A stretch of 64,000 nucleotides of DNA, taken from positions 3,332,132-3,396,131 of the forward strand of contig OY282519.1 in assembly GCA_958296405.1 (NCBI GenBank). Direction: 5' to 3'. Within the stretch, counting starts at the first letter, position 1. Every line of letters begins with the position of its first letter. The translations under genes and the position numbers were made by a program. The DNA comes from an uncultured Pseudomonadales bacterium (GTDB taxonomy: Bacteria; Pseudomonadota; Gammaproteobacteria; Pseudomonadales; Azotimanducaceae). This document shows, piece after piece, positions 28,564-37,838 of this stretch. The notes under the pieces are model-generated. The model saw only the letters and a list, made by a program, of their open reading frames with translations. It did no database searches and was not told the DNA's origin.

Positions 28564-29600
28564 TCGGTTGGCGCATGATGACCCGGTGCGGCATCGACCG
28601 CTTCAGCAGACGCCGGCGGGAAACCGACTCGCTCCTGCACGACATAGAGGGGGCGACGCTTCACCTCCGCGTAGATGCGGCCCAAGTACTCGGCCAACAT
28701 CCCGATGAGCACCAGCTGGGCGCCGCCCATGAACAGGATGGCGATCAACAGCGTCGCCCAGCCCGGCACCCAAACATCCGTCAGCAGGCGCTGCGCCAAG
28801 GCAAAGAGCGTGCCGACCACCGCAGCCGCCGTGACCAGGAAGCCGAGCCAGACTGCCAAGCGCAAAGGCGCGGTGGTGAACGACAAGAGGCCATCCACCG
28901 CCATCCGCACCGAGCGGCGAAACGGCCACTTGGATTCGCCGGACGCGCGCCGATGGCGACGGAAAGGAACGGCTTCTTGCCGGAAACCGACCCACGGCAC
29001 CATGCCGCGAAAAAAGGGATCGCGTTCCGGCATCGCCAGCAGCACATCCACCACCCTGCGGTCCATCAAGCGAAACTCTCCCACATTCAACGGGATGGGA
29101 ACGTCTGAGAGCCAATTGACGAGGCGCAGCAGCGCATTGGACCGCCATTGCTTGAGTCGGCTCTCCCCCTCGCGCGCCGTGCGCTGGCCAAACGCCACGT
29201 CCGCGCCGTCGCGCCAGCGCGCCAGCATGTCGGCGATGACCTCGGGCGGGTCTTGCAAGTCGCAGTCCAGCACGGCCACCGCATCGCCCTTGGCGGCGGC
29301 GAGGCCGGCGATGATGGCGATATGTTGGCCGAAGTTGCGCGACAGCACGACGACGCGCACGGTCGAATCCGCCTCGGAAAGCGCCCGCAGGATGGCTCGG
29401 GTGCCGTCGCGGCTGCCATCGTCGACGAACACGATTTCCACCTCGACGCCTTCCAAGCCCGCGCCGAGGGCCTGCAGCCGCCGGTGCGTGTCCCGCACGA
29501 CGGACTCTTCGTTGAAGCAGGGAACGACTAAGGACAGCAGCGGCACGGGTTCGGCCACCGAAGGGTTTGAAAAACGAGCCAAGCTATCACGCCGGCGCAC
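28533..29600 (-). CDS. GT2 polyisoprenyl-phosphate glycosyltransferase, DPM1/ArnC-like
   Basis: The protein has 355 residues. A GT-A catalytic domain (LSLVVPCFNEE near 25-35, FVDDGSRDGT near 58-67, LDCDLQDPPE near 112-121) is followed by two membrane segments (about 240-305) and a cytoplasmic tail. This is the architecture of enzymes that transfer a sugar from a nucleotide donor to undecaprenyl phosphate (DPM1, ArnC, GtrB). Its product would feed the GT-C enzyme at 22-23.7 kb. The GTG start at 29600 gives 14 extra residues compared with a GTG at 29558; neither has a good ribosome site. It is translated in tandem with the FAD oxidoreductase. Confidence 0.85.
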   Translation of the reverse strand: MRRRDSLARFSNPSVAEPVPLLSLVVPCFNEESVVRDTHRRLQALGAGLEGVEVEIVFVDDGSRDGTRAILRALSEADSTVRVVVLSRNFGQHIAIIAGLAAAKGDAVAVLDCDLQDPPEVIADMLARWRDGADVAFGQRTAREGESRLKQWRSNALLRLVNWLSDVPIPLNVGEFRLMDRRVVDVLLAMPERDPFFRGMVPWVGFRQEAVPFRRHRRASGESKWPFRRSVRMAVDGLLSFTTAPLRLAVWLGFLVTAAAVVGTLFALAQRLLTDVWVPGWATLLIAILFMGGAQLVLIGMLAEYLGRIYAEVKRRPLYVVQERVGFPPASAEAVDAAPGHHAPTEWGAAGGQPR

Positions 29601-29637
29601 AACCCATCAACGCAAGCGCGGCTCAAGGGCGGATGCC

Positions 29638-31335
29638 TCATACCCCCTTCGCGGCGCCGGCGCCGCGTGGGTCTGCCATGCCAACGAAGCCGCCATCCAC
29701 GCGCATCACGGAGTTGGCGTCGCCGATGCCGCGGCCCCAAGAGACCGTCACGATGTTCCGATGGCCCATCGCTTCGAGGCGGGCGCGGGTGTCCGGCGAC
29801 AGCCCAAACCGCTCCACGACGATGCGGTCCGGTTGCCATTGGTGGTGAAAGCGCGGCGCGCTCACGGCTTCGGAGAGATCCATGCCGTGGTCGATGACGT
29901 TGACGATCACTTGCAGCACCGTGGTGATGATGGTGCTGCCACCGGGCGAGCCGGTGACCAACAGGGGTTCGCCGTCGCGCAAAACGATGGTGGGCGACAT
30001 CGAGCTCAGCATGCGCTTGCCGGGCGCGATGGCATTCACGGCGCCGCCGATCAGGCCGTAGGCGTTGGGGGCATCCGGCATGGCGGAGAAATCGTCCATT
30101 TCGTTGTTCAGCAAGAAACCGGCGCCGGCCGCGACGATCTTGGCGCCGTGGCTAAAGTTCAACGTGGTGGTGTAGGAAACGGCATTGCCGGCCGCGTCCA
30201 TGACGGAGACATGGGTCGTGTCTGGGGATTCTTGCGGAACACTGCCGGCGAAGATCTCTTGGGAACGCGAAGCCTGTTCGGGGCTGAAGTCCGCGAAGCG
30301 GCGCACCGCGTACGCCTTGTCCATCAACGCCGCCACCGGCAGCGCGTGGAAATCCGGATCGCCCAAGTGCTGGGCGCGGTCTGCATAGGCGCGGCGCTCC
30401 GCCTCCACCATGCGATGGGCAAGCGCCCCGCTGCCGAAGCCGAGTTCGCCGACGTCGATGGGTTCCAGCATGTTGAGCATCTGCACCAGCAGCACCCCGC
30501 CGGAAGACGGCGGCGGCATGGAGATGATCTCGTGGCCGCGATAAGTGCCCCGCGTGGGTTCGCGCCAAACCGAGCGATACGCCGCCAAGTCTTCATGGGT
30601 GATGAGACCACCGCCGCGCTCCATCTCGGCCACCAGCAAGTCCGCCGTTTCGCCGTTGTAGAAGCCAGGCTTGCCGTGGTCGCGGATGCGCTCCAAGGTG
30701 GCGGCCAAGTCCGGCTGGGTGAAGTGCTCGCCGGCGGCCAGCGGCGCCCCGTCGGCGCCAGCGAACTTAGCCGCCGTGCCCGCGTGGCGGGACAAGCGCT
30801 CCCACTGCGCCGCCAACTGCGCCGCCACATCCGCAGGCATGGCAAAGCCTTCCCGCGCCAACCGGATGGCCGGCTCGATGACCGCCGGCAAATCCAGTTC
30901 GCCAAGGCGTTCCTGCACATCGATCAAGCCCGCCACCGTGCCGGGCACGCCAACCGCCAAGTGCGAATCGGTGGACAGCCCTGCAACGAGTTCGCCGGCA
31001 TCGTCCAGATACATGTCGCGGTGCGCAGCAGCAGGGGCGCGCTCCCGATGGTCATTGGCCAAAACCTCGCCGTTGGCCAGCCGGATAACCATGAAGCCGC
31101 CGCCGCCAACATTGCCGGCACCCGGATAAGTCACCGCCAGCGCGAAGCCCGTGGCCACCGCGGCGTCGATGGCGTTGCCGCCCTGCGCCAGAATGTCCGC
31201 CCCCACTTCCGAGGCAAGTGGCGCACGGGACGCCACCATGCCGCCCTTGGCGCGCACCGGTTCCGGGCTGGCCGACCATGCCAGCGGCGCACCGACCGCG
31301 GCGACGAACACGACGAGGCAAGCGAGGCTGCGCAT
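29638..31335 (-). CDS. ggt: gamma-glutamyltransferase (exported)
   Basis: The ATG at 31335 is chosen because AAGGAG lies five bases upstream and it opens a signal peptide (MRSLACLVVFVAAVGAPLAWSA). The frame itself is open further upstream. The 565-residue proenzyme has the family landmarks GNAIDAAVATGFALAVTYPGAGNVGGGGFM, the nucleophile Thr in DTTHVSV (about residue 373), where autocleavage gives large and small subunits, and SSMSPTIV...GSPGGSTI near the glutamate pocket. It hydrolyses or transfers gamma-glutamyl groups, for example from glutathione, in the periplasm. It stands alone after the GT2 gene, with a 37-base gap. Confidence 0.92.
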   Translation of the reverse strand: MRSLACLVVFVAAVGAPLAWSASPEPVRAKGGMVASRAPLASEVGADILAQGGNAIDAAVATGFALAVTYPGAGNVGGGGFMVIRLANGEVLANDHRERAPAAAHRDMYLDDAGELVAGLSTDSHLAVGVPGTVAGLIDVQERLGELDLPAVIEPAIRLAREGFAMPADVAAQLAAQWERLSRHAGTAAKFAGADGAPLAAGEHFTQPDLAATLERIRDHGKPGFYNGETADLLVAEMERGGGLITHEDLAAYRSVWREPTRGTYRGHEIISMPPPSSGGVLLVQMLNMLEPIDVGELGFGSGALAHRMVEAERRAYADRAQHLGDPDFHALPVAALMDKAYAVRRFADFSPEQASRSQEIFAGSVPQESPDTTHVSVMDAAGNAVSYTTTLNFSHGAKIVAAGAGFLLNNEMDDFSAMPDAPNAYGLIGGAVNAIAPGKRMLSSMSPTIVLRDGEPLLVTGSPGGSTIITTVLQVIVNVIDHGMDLSEAVSAPRFHHQWQPDRIVVERFGLSPDTRARLEAMGHRNIVTVSWGRGIGDANSVMRVDGGFVGMADPRGAGAAKGV

Positions 31336-31605
31336 GAGCACTCCTTCGGCAGACAATCCTGAGTTGCAGCAAGCGCCGTTGCTTTCCGATGGCGACCCCG
31401 GAGCACCGCACTGCGGGTGGCGAGTATGGCCCGCGCTATGCGTGGATGGAAGCGGAATCGGAGACGTCGCGCAGCCGGCTCCACGGCGGCTGGCCCGCTT
31501 TGCTCTGGTTAGTCGGACAGCGGGAGCGTCATGGCCAACCGCGCGGCCGCGTCCCCGAGTTCGCCTGTCGATCATCCGTGAGGGCGTTCGCGTCCGGCGG
31601 GCCAT

Positions 31606-32355
31606 TCATCGCGGTCGCTCCGCCGTTGGCGACATGATGATGTCGTAGAGCCTACTCCAGTTGATCAAACCGGACGGCGTCGCCGCACCCGACCGCTGCA
31701 GGTACTCCACCAGTCCGGCGCGGGCGGACTCGAGAACGTCGGTCAGGCCGTTTCCCGCATGGTGCTCGATCAGCGCGAACACGGCGCGGCCAGTGTTGTC
31801 CCAACCGGAGATGTCATGCCAAAAGGCGTCGCCGGTAAGGCGGATGTGCGTGCCGCGATCGGTCGAACCGCTAGGGCCGTAACAGACGCCTTCAACGCAA
31901 CGAATGTGAATGGGTCCGCCTTGGCGCAGCACTCGGGTCGCCGTTTGGAAATCCGCGGCCAGTTTCTTGCGTTGGCTCGCATTTCCCCAATTCTGGCCGG
32001 ATTTGATTTGCATGATCGTCCGCTTGCCCCGTTCATCGTACTCGACGTCAATGCCGGCAGTGCTGGACTTCCAGCCGCCCTTGGCCTCGCGGCATATCGC
32101 TACCGCAATCCGTTCGAGGATGTTTCCGAAACGCGTTTCCTCGCTGGACGAAAGGAATGCATCGATGAGCCGGTCTGCAAACTGGCTTGCGCCAACCGGC
32201 GCCCGGGCACGGAATAGAAACGGGTTCTTCTCGATCAACTGATGCGGTTGGATGTTGGACACCTTCTCGCGCATCCACTCCGCGAAGCCGCTTACTTCAG
32301 CATGTATGTCGGGTTCGGGCTGCGCCCACCAACTAGGCGCAGGCATGGAGCCCAA
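31606..32355 (-). CDS. type II restriction endonuclease, PD-(D/E)xK-like
   Basis: The product has 249 residues (or 246 from a second ATG at 32346). Central residues show a nuclease-like core: FGNILERIAVAI helix, then GIDVEY followed by a strand RTIMQIKSGQNWGN, fitting D...(E/Q)xK. Resemblance to PmeII-type restriction enzymes is from memory and unverified. The gene overlaps the end of the upstream DNA methyltransferase by about 20 bases and shares its strand, as expected of a restriction-modification operon. The C-terminus is unremarkable. The recognition site cannot be deduced. Confidence 0.7.
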   Translation of the reverse strand: MGSMPAPSWWAQPEPDIHAEVSGFAEWMREKVSNIQPHQLIEKNPFLFRARAPVGASQFADRLIDAFLSSSEETRFGNILERIAVAICREAKGGWKSSTAGIDVEYDERGKRTIMQIKSGQNWGNASQRKKLAADFQTATRVLRQGGPIHIRCVEGVCYGPSGSTDRGTHIRLTGDAFWHDISGWDNTGRAVFALIEHHAGNGLTDVLESARAGLVEYLQRSGAATPSGLINWSRLYDIIMSPTAERPR

Positions 32356-33151
32356 CGGCGTCTCTCATCACATCGCAATAGTGGGGGTCGGTGTCGATTC
32401 CGATTGCGTCGCGGCCCAATTCGAGTGCGGCCACGAGCGATGTGCCGCTGCCGCCGAACGGGTCCAGAACCGTGTCGCCCGTATCTGTGAACAGGTTGAT
32501 GAACCACGCCGGCAGAGCCTTCGGGAACGCGGCAGGATGTCCCTTGTACCCGCACTCGGTCGCCATGTGCAGGACATTCGACGGGTACGCCATGTCGCGC
32601 CCCACCCAGTTCTCGACGCGCTTACCAAAGCCGTTTCCGTGCTTCGAAAGATCGCGGATGCGGTCGGTGTCCGACAGATTCGAAAGCCGCGCCTTATGCC
32701 AATCTCCTGTAGGCACCATGACCGCTTCTTGCCGCATCTTGAAGTTGGCGGCCAGAGTGAAGTGGTATAGCCGTTCCCACGCATCGCGGAAGCGGTTTGG
32801 CCACTTGCCCGGATAGCAGTTCTTTTTATGCCAGCAATACTCATCAACGAGCCGCCAGCCCTGTTGCCGCATCGCGAGAACAAGTTCGTAGACGTAGGGA
32901 TGTCTCTCGCCGCGGACCGCCTTTTCCTTAATGTTCAGGACGAACGAGCCGTCCTTCGCCAAGCACTGCTTGAACGCCGCAGTCTTCGGCAGAAACCAAT
33001 CGACATACTTGTTAGGATGGATGCCGCCGTAGTTCCCGGCCCTCTGATCTGCGTAAGGCGGCGACGTGACAATCAGGTTGACGGAACGCGAAGCAATTTT
33101 CTCAGCAATGACTTCGGCGCAGTCGCCTTGGCAGACCATCGCCTTCCTCAT
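32333..33151 (-). CDS. DNA methyltransferase, beta-class (TSPPY), of a type II R-M system
   Basis: The protein has 272 residues from the ATG at 33151, chosen because it overlaps the preceding gene's stop by ATGA. The catalytic motif TSPPYAD (near residue 33) precedes the cofactor-binding motif DPFGGSGTSLVAA (near 233-245), the order of beta-class amino-methyltransferases. TSPPY is typical of N4-cytosine and some N6-adenine enzymes. Between them lies a variable target-recognition region with Trp/His-rich segments. It should protect the host site cut by the downstream nuclease. Confidence 0.88.
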   Translation of the reverse strand: MRKAMVCQGDCAEVIAEKIASRSVNLIVTSPPYADQRAGNYGGIHPNKYVDWFLPKTAAFKQCLAKDGSFVLNIKEKAVRGERHPYVYELVLAMRQQGWRLVDEYCWHKKNCYPGKWPNRFRDAWERLYHFTLAANFKMRQEAVMVPTGDWHKARLSNLSDTDRIRDLSKHGNGFGKRVENWVGRDMAYPSNVLHMATECGYKGHPAAFPKALPAWFINLFTDTGDTVLDPFGGSGTSLVAALELGRDAIGIDTDPHYCDVMRDAVGLHACA

Positions 33152-33417
33152 GTCGTGAGCTTCGCGCAAGCGACAGCCTTGCCGACCAAGCCACAGCACA
33201 GCAATTCGAGCCAATCCTTCGTGTCGATTTGGCAGTTGGCGTCTAGCGCCTCCGCCGGGCCGATGCAACCGCGGCGCAACCAGTGTGGCATGTACCAAGC
33301 GGGTGGGTAGGCCGCCGACCGTTCGTTCCTCAACTGCACGACGCTGATGCTTCGCGGACGGTCATGAGCAGGTAGGCTGTAATGGGCTTGGCCGCCCCTA
33401 GTTCGTTCAATTGACAC
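33148..33417 (-). CDS. small protein coupled to the R-M methyltransferase
   Basis: This 89-residue frame (GTG start) ends in an ATGA overlap with the methyltransferase start, strong evidence that it is a real co-translated gene. It is rich in Cys, Trp and Arg, with a segment AWYMPHWLRRGCIGPAEAL and an ending LLCCGLVGKAVACAKL. There is no helix-turn-helix that I recognise, so it is not an obvious controller (C) protein. It might be an accessory specificity or regulatory subunit. Function unknown. Confidence 0.55.
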   Translation of the reverse strand: MSIERTRGGQAHYSLPAHDRPRSISVVQLRNERSAAYPPAWYMPHWLRRGCIGPAEALDANCQIDTKDWLELLCCGLVGKAVACAKLTT

Positions 33418-33537
33418 AGTTCAATTTGCTCACTGGTGGACCGTTTGTCAACTTCCCTTTGCATTTCCGAGTGCTGAGCCAACGCGAGACCACGCATCGA
33501 ACGCACCCGGCATCAAGAGACCCCTCCTCAGGAACGC

Positions 33538-34119
33538 CTAACGCCCGTCGGTCGGGTACTGGACGGCCCGCAGTGGCGAGCCGGTTTCGACGTAGCGGCG
33601 CAGGCGCTCCATTTGTTCGCGCATCACCCGGTCCACAGGATCGGCCCACGCGGTGAGTTTGCGGCCGGTGACAGTGTAGCGATAGGTCAACTTCGTGCCG
33701 ACGAGGGAACCCTCTAGATCGAAGGCCATGCTGCCGGCGACGGCCAGCGTTTGCAGCGGCCCCAAGCCACCGCGCAACCGGAGGCGAACGCCGCGCTGGG
33801 CGAAATCGACGTTGAGATGGCGCGCGAAGTTGCCCTCCCCCGGCAGCCGCTCCCAGAGGGCGAAGCCAAGCCCGACCTCGCCATCGGGGCGCGGGCTGTT
33901 GGGCGCGCCGGCAAACGCCAGATTCAAGGCATTGCCGGAAAAAGTGTGGACAGGATCCCACCAAGTGCCCGTCTCGCCGACCAACGCATCATAGACGCGC
34001 TCGGGCGTCGCGCCGAATTGCAGTTCGAAGGCCGAGACGAAGCCGTCCTCGTCCACCTCCGCGACCTCTGCCGCCACGGGCCAAGCAAGGCCGGCGACAA
34101 GCAGCAGCGCCAATACCAT
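33538..34119 (-). CDS. exported SRPBCC-family protein
   Basis: The product has 193 residues with a signal peptide (MVLALLLVAGLAWPVAA) and a well-placed GGGGA seven bases before the ATG. The mature part resembles the START/SRPBCC fold (ELQFGATPERVYDALVGETGTWWDPVHTFSG near 32-62, then repeated beta-strands and a C-terminal helix VDRVMREQMERLRRYVE). Members bind hydrophobic ligands in a deep pocket. No neighbour suggests a ligand. It is monocistronic as far as can be seen. Confidence 0.7.
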   Translation of the reverse strand: MVLALLLVAGLAWPVAAEVAEVDEDGFVSAFELQFGATPERVYDALVGETGTWWDPVHTFSGNALNLAFAGAPNSPRPDGEVGLGFALWERLPGEGNFARHLNVDFAQRGVRLRLRGGLGPLQTLAVAGSMAFDLEGSLVGTKLTYRYTVTGRKLTAWADPVDRVMREQMERLRRYVETGSPLRAVQYPTDGR

Positions 34120-34513
34120 TTTCAGTTCCCCAATGTTCTCTGCTGGGCCAGTGTGAGTGTCGCACAGGGACGCAGGGACTCAAGGCCCAATCGCATCGGG
34201 CATGCAGCTTGGAAACGCATCCGCGCGACACCGGCGGCCACTCGCGCCGTGCCCACGCCAAAGCATCAGCCTTCCGCAGCAGCGTCGCCGGCGCTGCCCG
34301 GTGAACACCCCTGCGCCTTGCGCCGGCGCGAACGGCGCCGCCATGCCCAGCGACGCAGTGCGCGGCGCCATGCCCGGCAGGGGCCAGCCCAGTCGCGGCG
34401 CTTTCCCAAACCGGGGGCGCCAAGTTGCCCGTTGGCGGTGGCCGCCGCGCGCGCCAAACCGTGCTGGCCACTCGACGCGGCGGACGACCGCGGCCGGCGT
34501 TTCGAGCGTCGCA
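34120..34513. other. intergenic stretch without convincing gene
   Basis: These 394 bases lie between two minus-strand genes. Open frames on both strands are Arg/Ala-rich, as expected by chance at this GC content, and I see no ribosome site, repeat or hairpin of note. Confidence 0.5.
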
Positions 34514-35386
34514 TCAGGCTTGGGTTTTCTCGGCCGGCGCTGCCGCAAACCCCAAGCGTGTCAGCGCGATCAGCGCATAGGCGCGTTCCCCTGCACGGCC
34601 GCCGCGCACCCCGACCGGCTGATCCTTGCGCAAGCCCTCCGCATAGGGGCGCAAGGCCGCCAAGGGCATCTGGTCCAGATCCACCAGTTGGGCGTTTGGC
34701 GGCGCGGTGAGTGGATAGCCGACCAACAATTCCCGCACCACTTCGCCGGGCAACACCAACAGCCGCGTCGCCCGCACCGCCAAGTAAGCCGAAGCGCCGG
34801 GCACCACGCCATCGCCGGCGAAGGCGATGTCTTCGCCAAAGAACTCCCCCGTCTGGTACATGCTGCCGTCCCGCTCGACGGCGCCGGACTGCACGATGTA
34901 CACCGCGTCCTCCGGCCGCAGCCGTTCGCCGGCAGCGAGGCGGCGCTCCCCGGCACCGCGCAGCAGGCGTTGCCATGTGACCGCGGGCATGGCTTGCACC
35001 AAGGGGGACGCCAACAGGCGCTCAAGCCAATTCGCCACGTCTGCCACTTCCGGCTCCGGCAACGTGGCGGGGCTCCACAAGAACTGCAGCGGCGCAAGGT
35101 CCACGGATAGCACTGTGGTCGCGGCGCGGGTCTCGATGGCCAGCGAATCGCCCGCGCGATAGATCCCGCCCTTGACATTGCGGGTGCGCCCCGTCTCATC
35201 CACGGCGCGAACTTCGCCGGAGACCAGATACAGGTGGCGGTTGAGCGGGCGGCCCAAGCGCACCAGCCAACGGCGCGCCGGCAGTTCGATGAGGCGGGCG
35301 TGAGCGGCTGCCGCGGCCAGCCCGGCCGCATCCAACTCCGAGAATGGCGAAAAGCGCTTCAGCGCGTCGGCGAGCATGGCGACCAT
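34514..35386 (-). CDS. cyclic-nucleotide-binding-fold protein with two cNMP-like domains
   Basis: The 290-residue protein has two tandem jelly-roll domains. The first (about 10-110) includes FSPFSELDAAGLAAAAAHARLIELP and LYLVSGEVRAVDE. The second (about 125-220) includes AAGERLRPEDAVYIVQSGAVE and TGEFFGEDIAFAGDG, typical of cNMP-binding folds. The phosphate-binding cassette Arg is not obvious in either, so ligand binding may be lost. No DNA-binding helix-turn-helix follows, so it is not a CRP-type regulator. The C-terminal ~60 residues are of unknown fold. It lies 142 bases downstream of purH on the same strand. Confidence 0.7.
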   Translation of the reverse strand: MVAMLADALKRFSPFSELDAAGLAAAAAHARLIELPARRWLVRLGRPLNRHLYLVSGEVRAVDETGRTRNVKGGIYRAGDSLAIETRAATTVLSVDLAPLQFLWSPATLPEPEVADVANWLERLLASPLVQAMPAVTWQRLLRGAGERRLAAGERLRPEDAVYIVQSGAVERDGSMYQTGEFFGEDIAFAGDGVVPGASAYLAVRATRLLVLPGEVVRELLVGYPLTAPPNAQLVDLDQMPLAALRPYAEGLRKDQPVGVRGGRAGERAYALIALTRLGFAAAPAEKTQA

Positions 35387-35528
35387 GCTTGCAAACCGCG
35401 CGCCGCACCGCTGTCAGCCGATCGCCATGAAGACTGTCAGCCTCGGCAGCTGCGTTCTGTGCGAGTTTGCCCGTGCATGGGCTGGCCGGTGGCGCTGCGC
35501 CGGCGGCGCCATGCAGCGGCGACCGCCA

Positions 35529-37097
35529 TCAATGCCGGAAATGCCGCACACCGGTGAAGACCATGGCCAAGCCGCGTTCATTCGCCGCGGCGATGCACTC
35601 TGCGTCGCGCTTCGAACCGCCAGGCTGGATGATCGCGGCGACCCCGGCTTGCGCTGCCACATCCACGCCATCCCGAAACGGGAAAAAGGCATCGGAGGCT
35701 AATGCCGCGCCGGCGATGGCGTGACCCTCTTCCCGGGCCCGCCCGACGGCGGCGCGAACGCTCCCCACCCGGCTGGTTTGGCCGCCGCCCATGCCGAGCG
35801 TCGCGCCAGCGCGGGCGATGACGATGGCGTTGGACTTCACGAATGTCGCCACCCGCCACGCAAACAAGAGGTCTTCGAGCTCCGTGGGGGACGGCCGCCG
35901 CTCGGTCACGGTGCGCGGCGTCCGTTCATCCGCAGGCAGCCCATCGGGCTCTTGCACCAACAAGCCGCCGCTCACTTGCCGATACCCCAACGATGGGTGC
36001 CGATCATCCAGTGCTCCCACCTGCAACAGACGGACAGACTTCTTGGCGCCGGCAATGGCCTCCGAGCACACCTCCGGCGCCACCACGGCTTCGACGAACT
36101 GGGCGCTGAGCACCGCTTGCAGCGTGTCGCCGTCCAGCGCCCGATTGAACGCGATGACGCCGCCGAAGGCTGAGGTGCGATCCGCGGCGAACGCTTTGTC
36201 GTACGCATCGCGGGGGGTGTCGCCGACCGCGACGCCGCACGGCCCGGCGTGCTTGACGATGGCGCACGCCGGCGCGTCGAACACGGCGACGCATTGCAGC
36301 GCCGCATCAACGTCCACCACGTTGTTGTAGGAGAGCGCCGCCCCGTGCAACTGCTTGAGCCCGCCCACCGTGCCGGAACGCGGCTCGTCCTCCACATAGA
36401 ACGCCGCGCGTTGGTGAGGATTCTCCCCATAGCGCATGACGCCGCGCTTGGCGAAGGACAGGCTCAGGGTTTGCGGGAACGGCGACGCATCCGCCGCGCC
36501 AGCGTTCTGGGCACCCGCGAACCAAGCAGCGATGGCAGCATCGTAACGGGCGGTATGGGCGAACGCCTTCGCGGCGAGTTCGAAGCGCTGGGCGGCAGTG
36601 AATCCTCCCGCTCGCAAAGCATCGATCACGTCGCCGTAGTCCGCAGGATGCGTCACCGCCGCCACGCGGGCATGGTTCTTCGCGGCGCCGCGGAGCAGCG
36701 TCGGGCCGCCGATGTCGATGTGCGCGAGGGCTTCCTGCGCGGTGACGCCGGCGGCCGCCGCCCGTGCGAAGGGGTACAGGTTCACCGCTACCAAATCGAT
36801 CGGCGCAATGCCGTGTTCGCGCAGTGCGCCGGCATCCACTTCGCCGCGCGCCAAGATGCCGCCATGCACCTTGGGGTGCAGCGTTTTAACGCGGCCATCC
36901 ATGATCTCGGGAAAGCCCATGTGGTCCGAAAGCTCTGTCGAATCGATGCCGGCCTCCGCGAGGGTCTGCCGGGTGCCGCCCGTGGAGAGCAGTTCCACGC
37001 CCAAATCCGCCAGTGAGCGAGCGAAAGCCACGATGCCGGTTTTGTCCGAAACGCTTAAGAGCGCCCGGCTGGGCATGCGGCGGGCAGGTTCAGACAT
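35529..37097 (-). CDS. purH: bifunctional purine biosynthesis protein PurH
   Basis: The protein has 522 residues, close to the usual ~525, from the ATG at 37097 (MSEPARRM). In-frame codons reach 37283 but would add 62 atypical residues. The N-terminal IMP cyclohydrolase domain has [11 protein letters not shown]...[11 protein letters not shown] and [15 protein letters not shown]. The C-terminal AICAR transformylase has [12 protein letters not shown], the catalytic KHAGPCGVA segment and [12 protein letters not shown] near the end. It performs the last two steps of IMP synthesis in the cytoplasm. purD is not adjacent, unlike in many gammaproteobacteria. Confidence 0.97.
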   Translation of the reverse strand: MSEPARRMPSRALLSVSDKTGIVAFARSLADLGVELLSTGGTRQTLAEAGIDSTELSDHMGFPEIMDGRVKTLHPKVHGGILARGEVDAGALREHGIAPIDLVAVNLYPFARAAAAGVTAQEALAHIDIGGPTLLRGAAKNHARVAAVTHPADYGDVIDALRAGGFTAAQRFELAAKAFAHTARYDAAIAAWFAGAQNAGAADASPFPQTLSLSFAKRGVMRYGENPHQRAAFYVEDEPRSGTVGGLKQLHGAALSYNNVVDVDAALQCVAVFDAPACAIVKHAGPCGVAVGDTPRDAYDKAFAADRTSAFGGVIAFNRALDGDTLQAVLSAQFVEAVVAPEVCSEAIAGAKKSVRLLQVGALDDRHPSLGYRQVSGGLLVQEPDGLPADERTPRTVTERRPSPTELEDLLFAWRVATFVKSNAIVIARAGATLGMGGGQTSRVGSVRAAVGRAREEGHAIAGAALASDAFFPFRDGVDVAAQAGVAAIIQPGGSKRDAECIAAANERGLAMVFTGVRHFRH

Positions 37098-37481
37098 GCG
37101 AGGTGGCCGCTGGAGCGCCGCCGGCCCTCGCATCCGGGCGGCGCGCGCATGGCACGCCCGCTGCATTTGCGCAGCCACGCAAATGGGGAAGCCAAGGCTC
37201 TTTCGCGCAAGTTTGGCGTGCAGGAAGCATCCGCGGCAGCAATGGCACAAGGGACGGCGCAGGAGACTCGCCCTGGCACCCATCGCCTGAGGTGCGTAGG
37301 CGGGGCAACGCCGGCGACGGGGAAGTTAGCCCTGACGCATCGGCTTTGCAACGCCGAGAACCGACCAATGGCATCTGCGCCGCCTGCACATCTCCATCCG
37401 CTCCGCCGACGATGTAGACCGGTCGCGCGCCGACAGTCTCGCATTTCGTGTTGCCTTGGTTCAACATAACCGACTCATTCG
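37098..37481. other. intergenic region upstream of hipB
   Basis: These 384 bases lie between the divergent purH and hipB genes and should carry both promoters. Apart from the inverted repeat at 37449-37466 I see no convincing feature. Confidence 0.5.
37449..37466 (+). promoter_or_regulatory. putative HipB operator, TGTTG-N8-CAACA
   Basis: Perfect five-base arms are separated by eight bases, ending 18 bases before the hipB ATG at 37485. The spacing copies the TATCC-N8-GGATA layout of the known E. coli HipB operators, with a different arm sequence. Only one copy was found. Confidence 0.45.
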
Positions 37482-37484
37482 TTG

Positions 37485-37838
37485 ATGCAAATGCCCATGC
37501 CTGCGTTGTCCCACATCAGTAAAGCCCCGCCCGCCGCGGTGGTGGCCGCCCTCGAACGGCTCGGCGCCAACCTCCGCATCGCGCGTTTGCGGCGGCGCCT
37601 GACGCAAGCTGAACTGGCCGAGCGCATCGGCGTTTCGCGCTTCGTCGTCGCCGACGCGGAGCGCGGCAAGGCCACCACCGGCGCTGCCGCTTACGTCGGC
37701 GCACTCTGGGCGCTCGGTCTCGCCGACCAGCTGCGCTCGGTGGCCGATCCAGGTTTGGACGCAGAAGGCATGGCGCTGGAGATCGCGCGCGGCGGCAAAC
37801 GCGCCAGACGCCGCCAAGGGCTGGACGATGACTTCTGA
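37485..37838 (+). CDS. hipB: HipB-like XRE-family antitoxin
   Basis: The 117-residue protein has a compact helix-turn-helix: LGANLRIARLRRRLTQAELAERIGVSRFVVADAERGKA (about 25-62), followed by a short C-terminal extension ending in acidic residues (LDDDF). The ATG at 37485 is preferred over the adjacent TTG. The stop overlaps the ATG of a hipA relic. It is probably an autorepressor; without functional HipA it may persist as an orphan regulator. The 5+8+5 inverted repeat just upstream fits autoregulation. Confidence 0.8.
   Translation: MQMPMPALSHISKAPPAAVVAALERLGANLRIARLRRRLTQAELAERIGVSRFVVADAERGKATTGAAAYVGALWALGLADQLRSVADPGLDAEGMALEIARGGKRARRRQGLDDDF

Noticed and set aside
28675-31362. 895-codon plus-strand open frame over the GT2 and gamma-glutamyltransferase genes
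   Set aside because: Antisense shadow; the opposite strand carries unmistakable catalytic motifs and a good ribosome site.
35529-37097. Gly in place of Asn in the Pur[10 protein letters not shown] motif considered as a lost catalytic residue
   Set aside because: The essential Lys and His are present and the Asn position varies among functional homologs.
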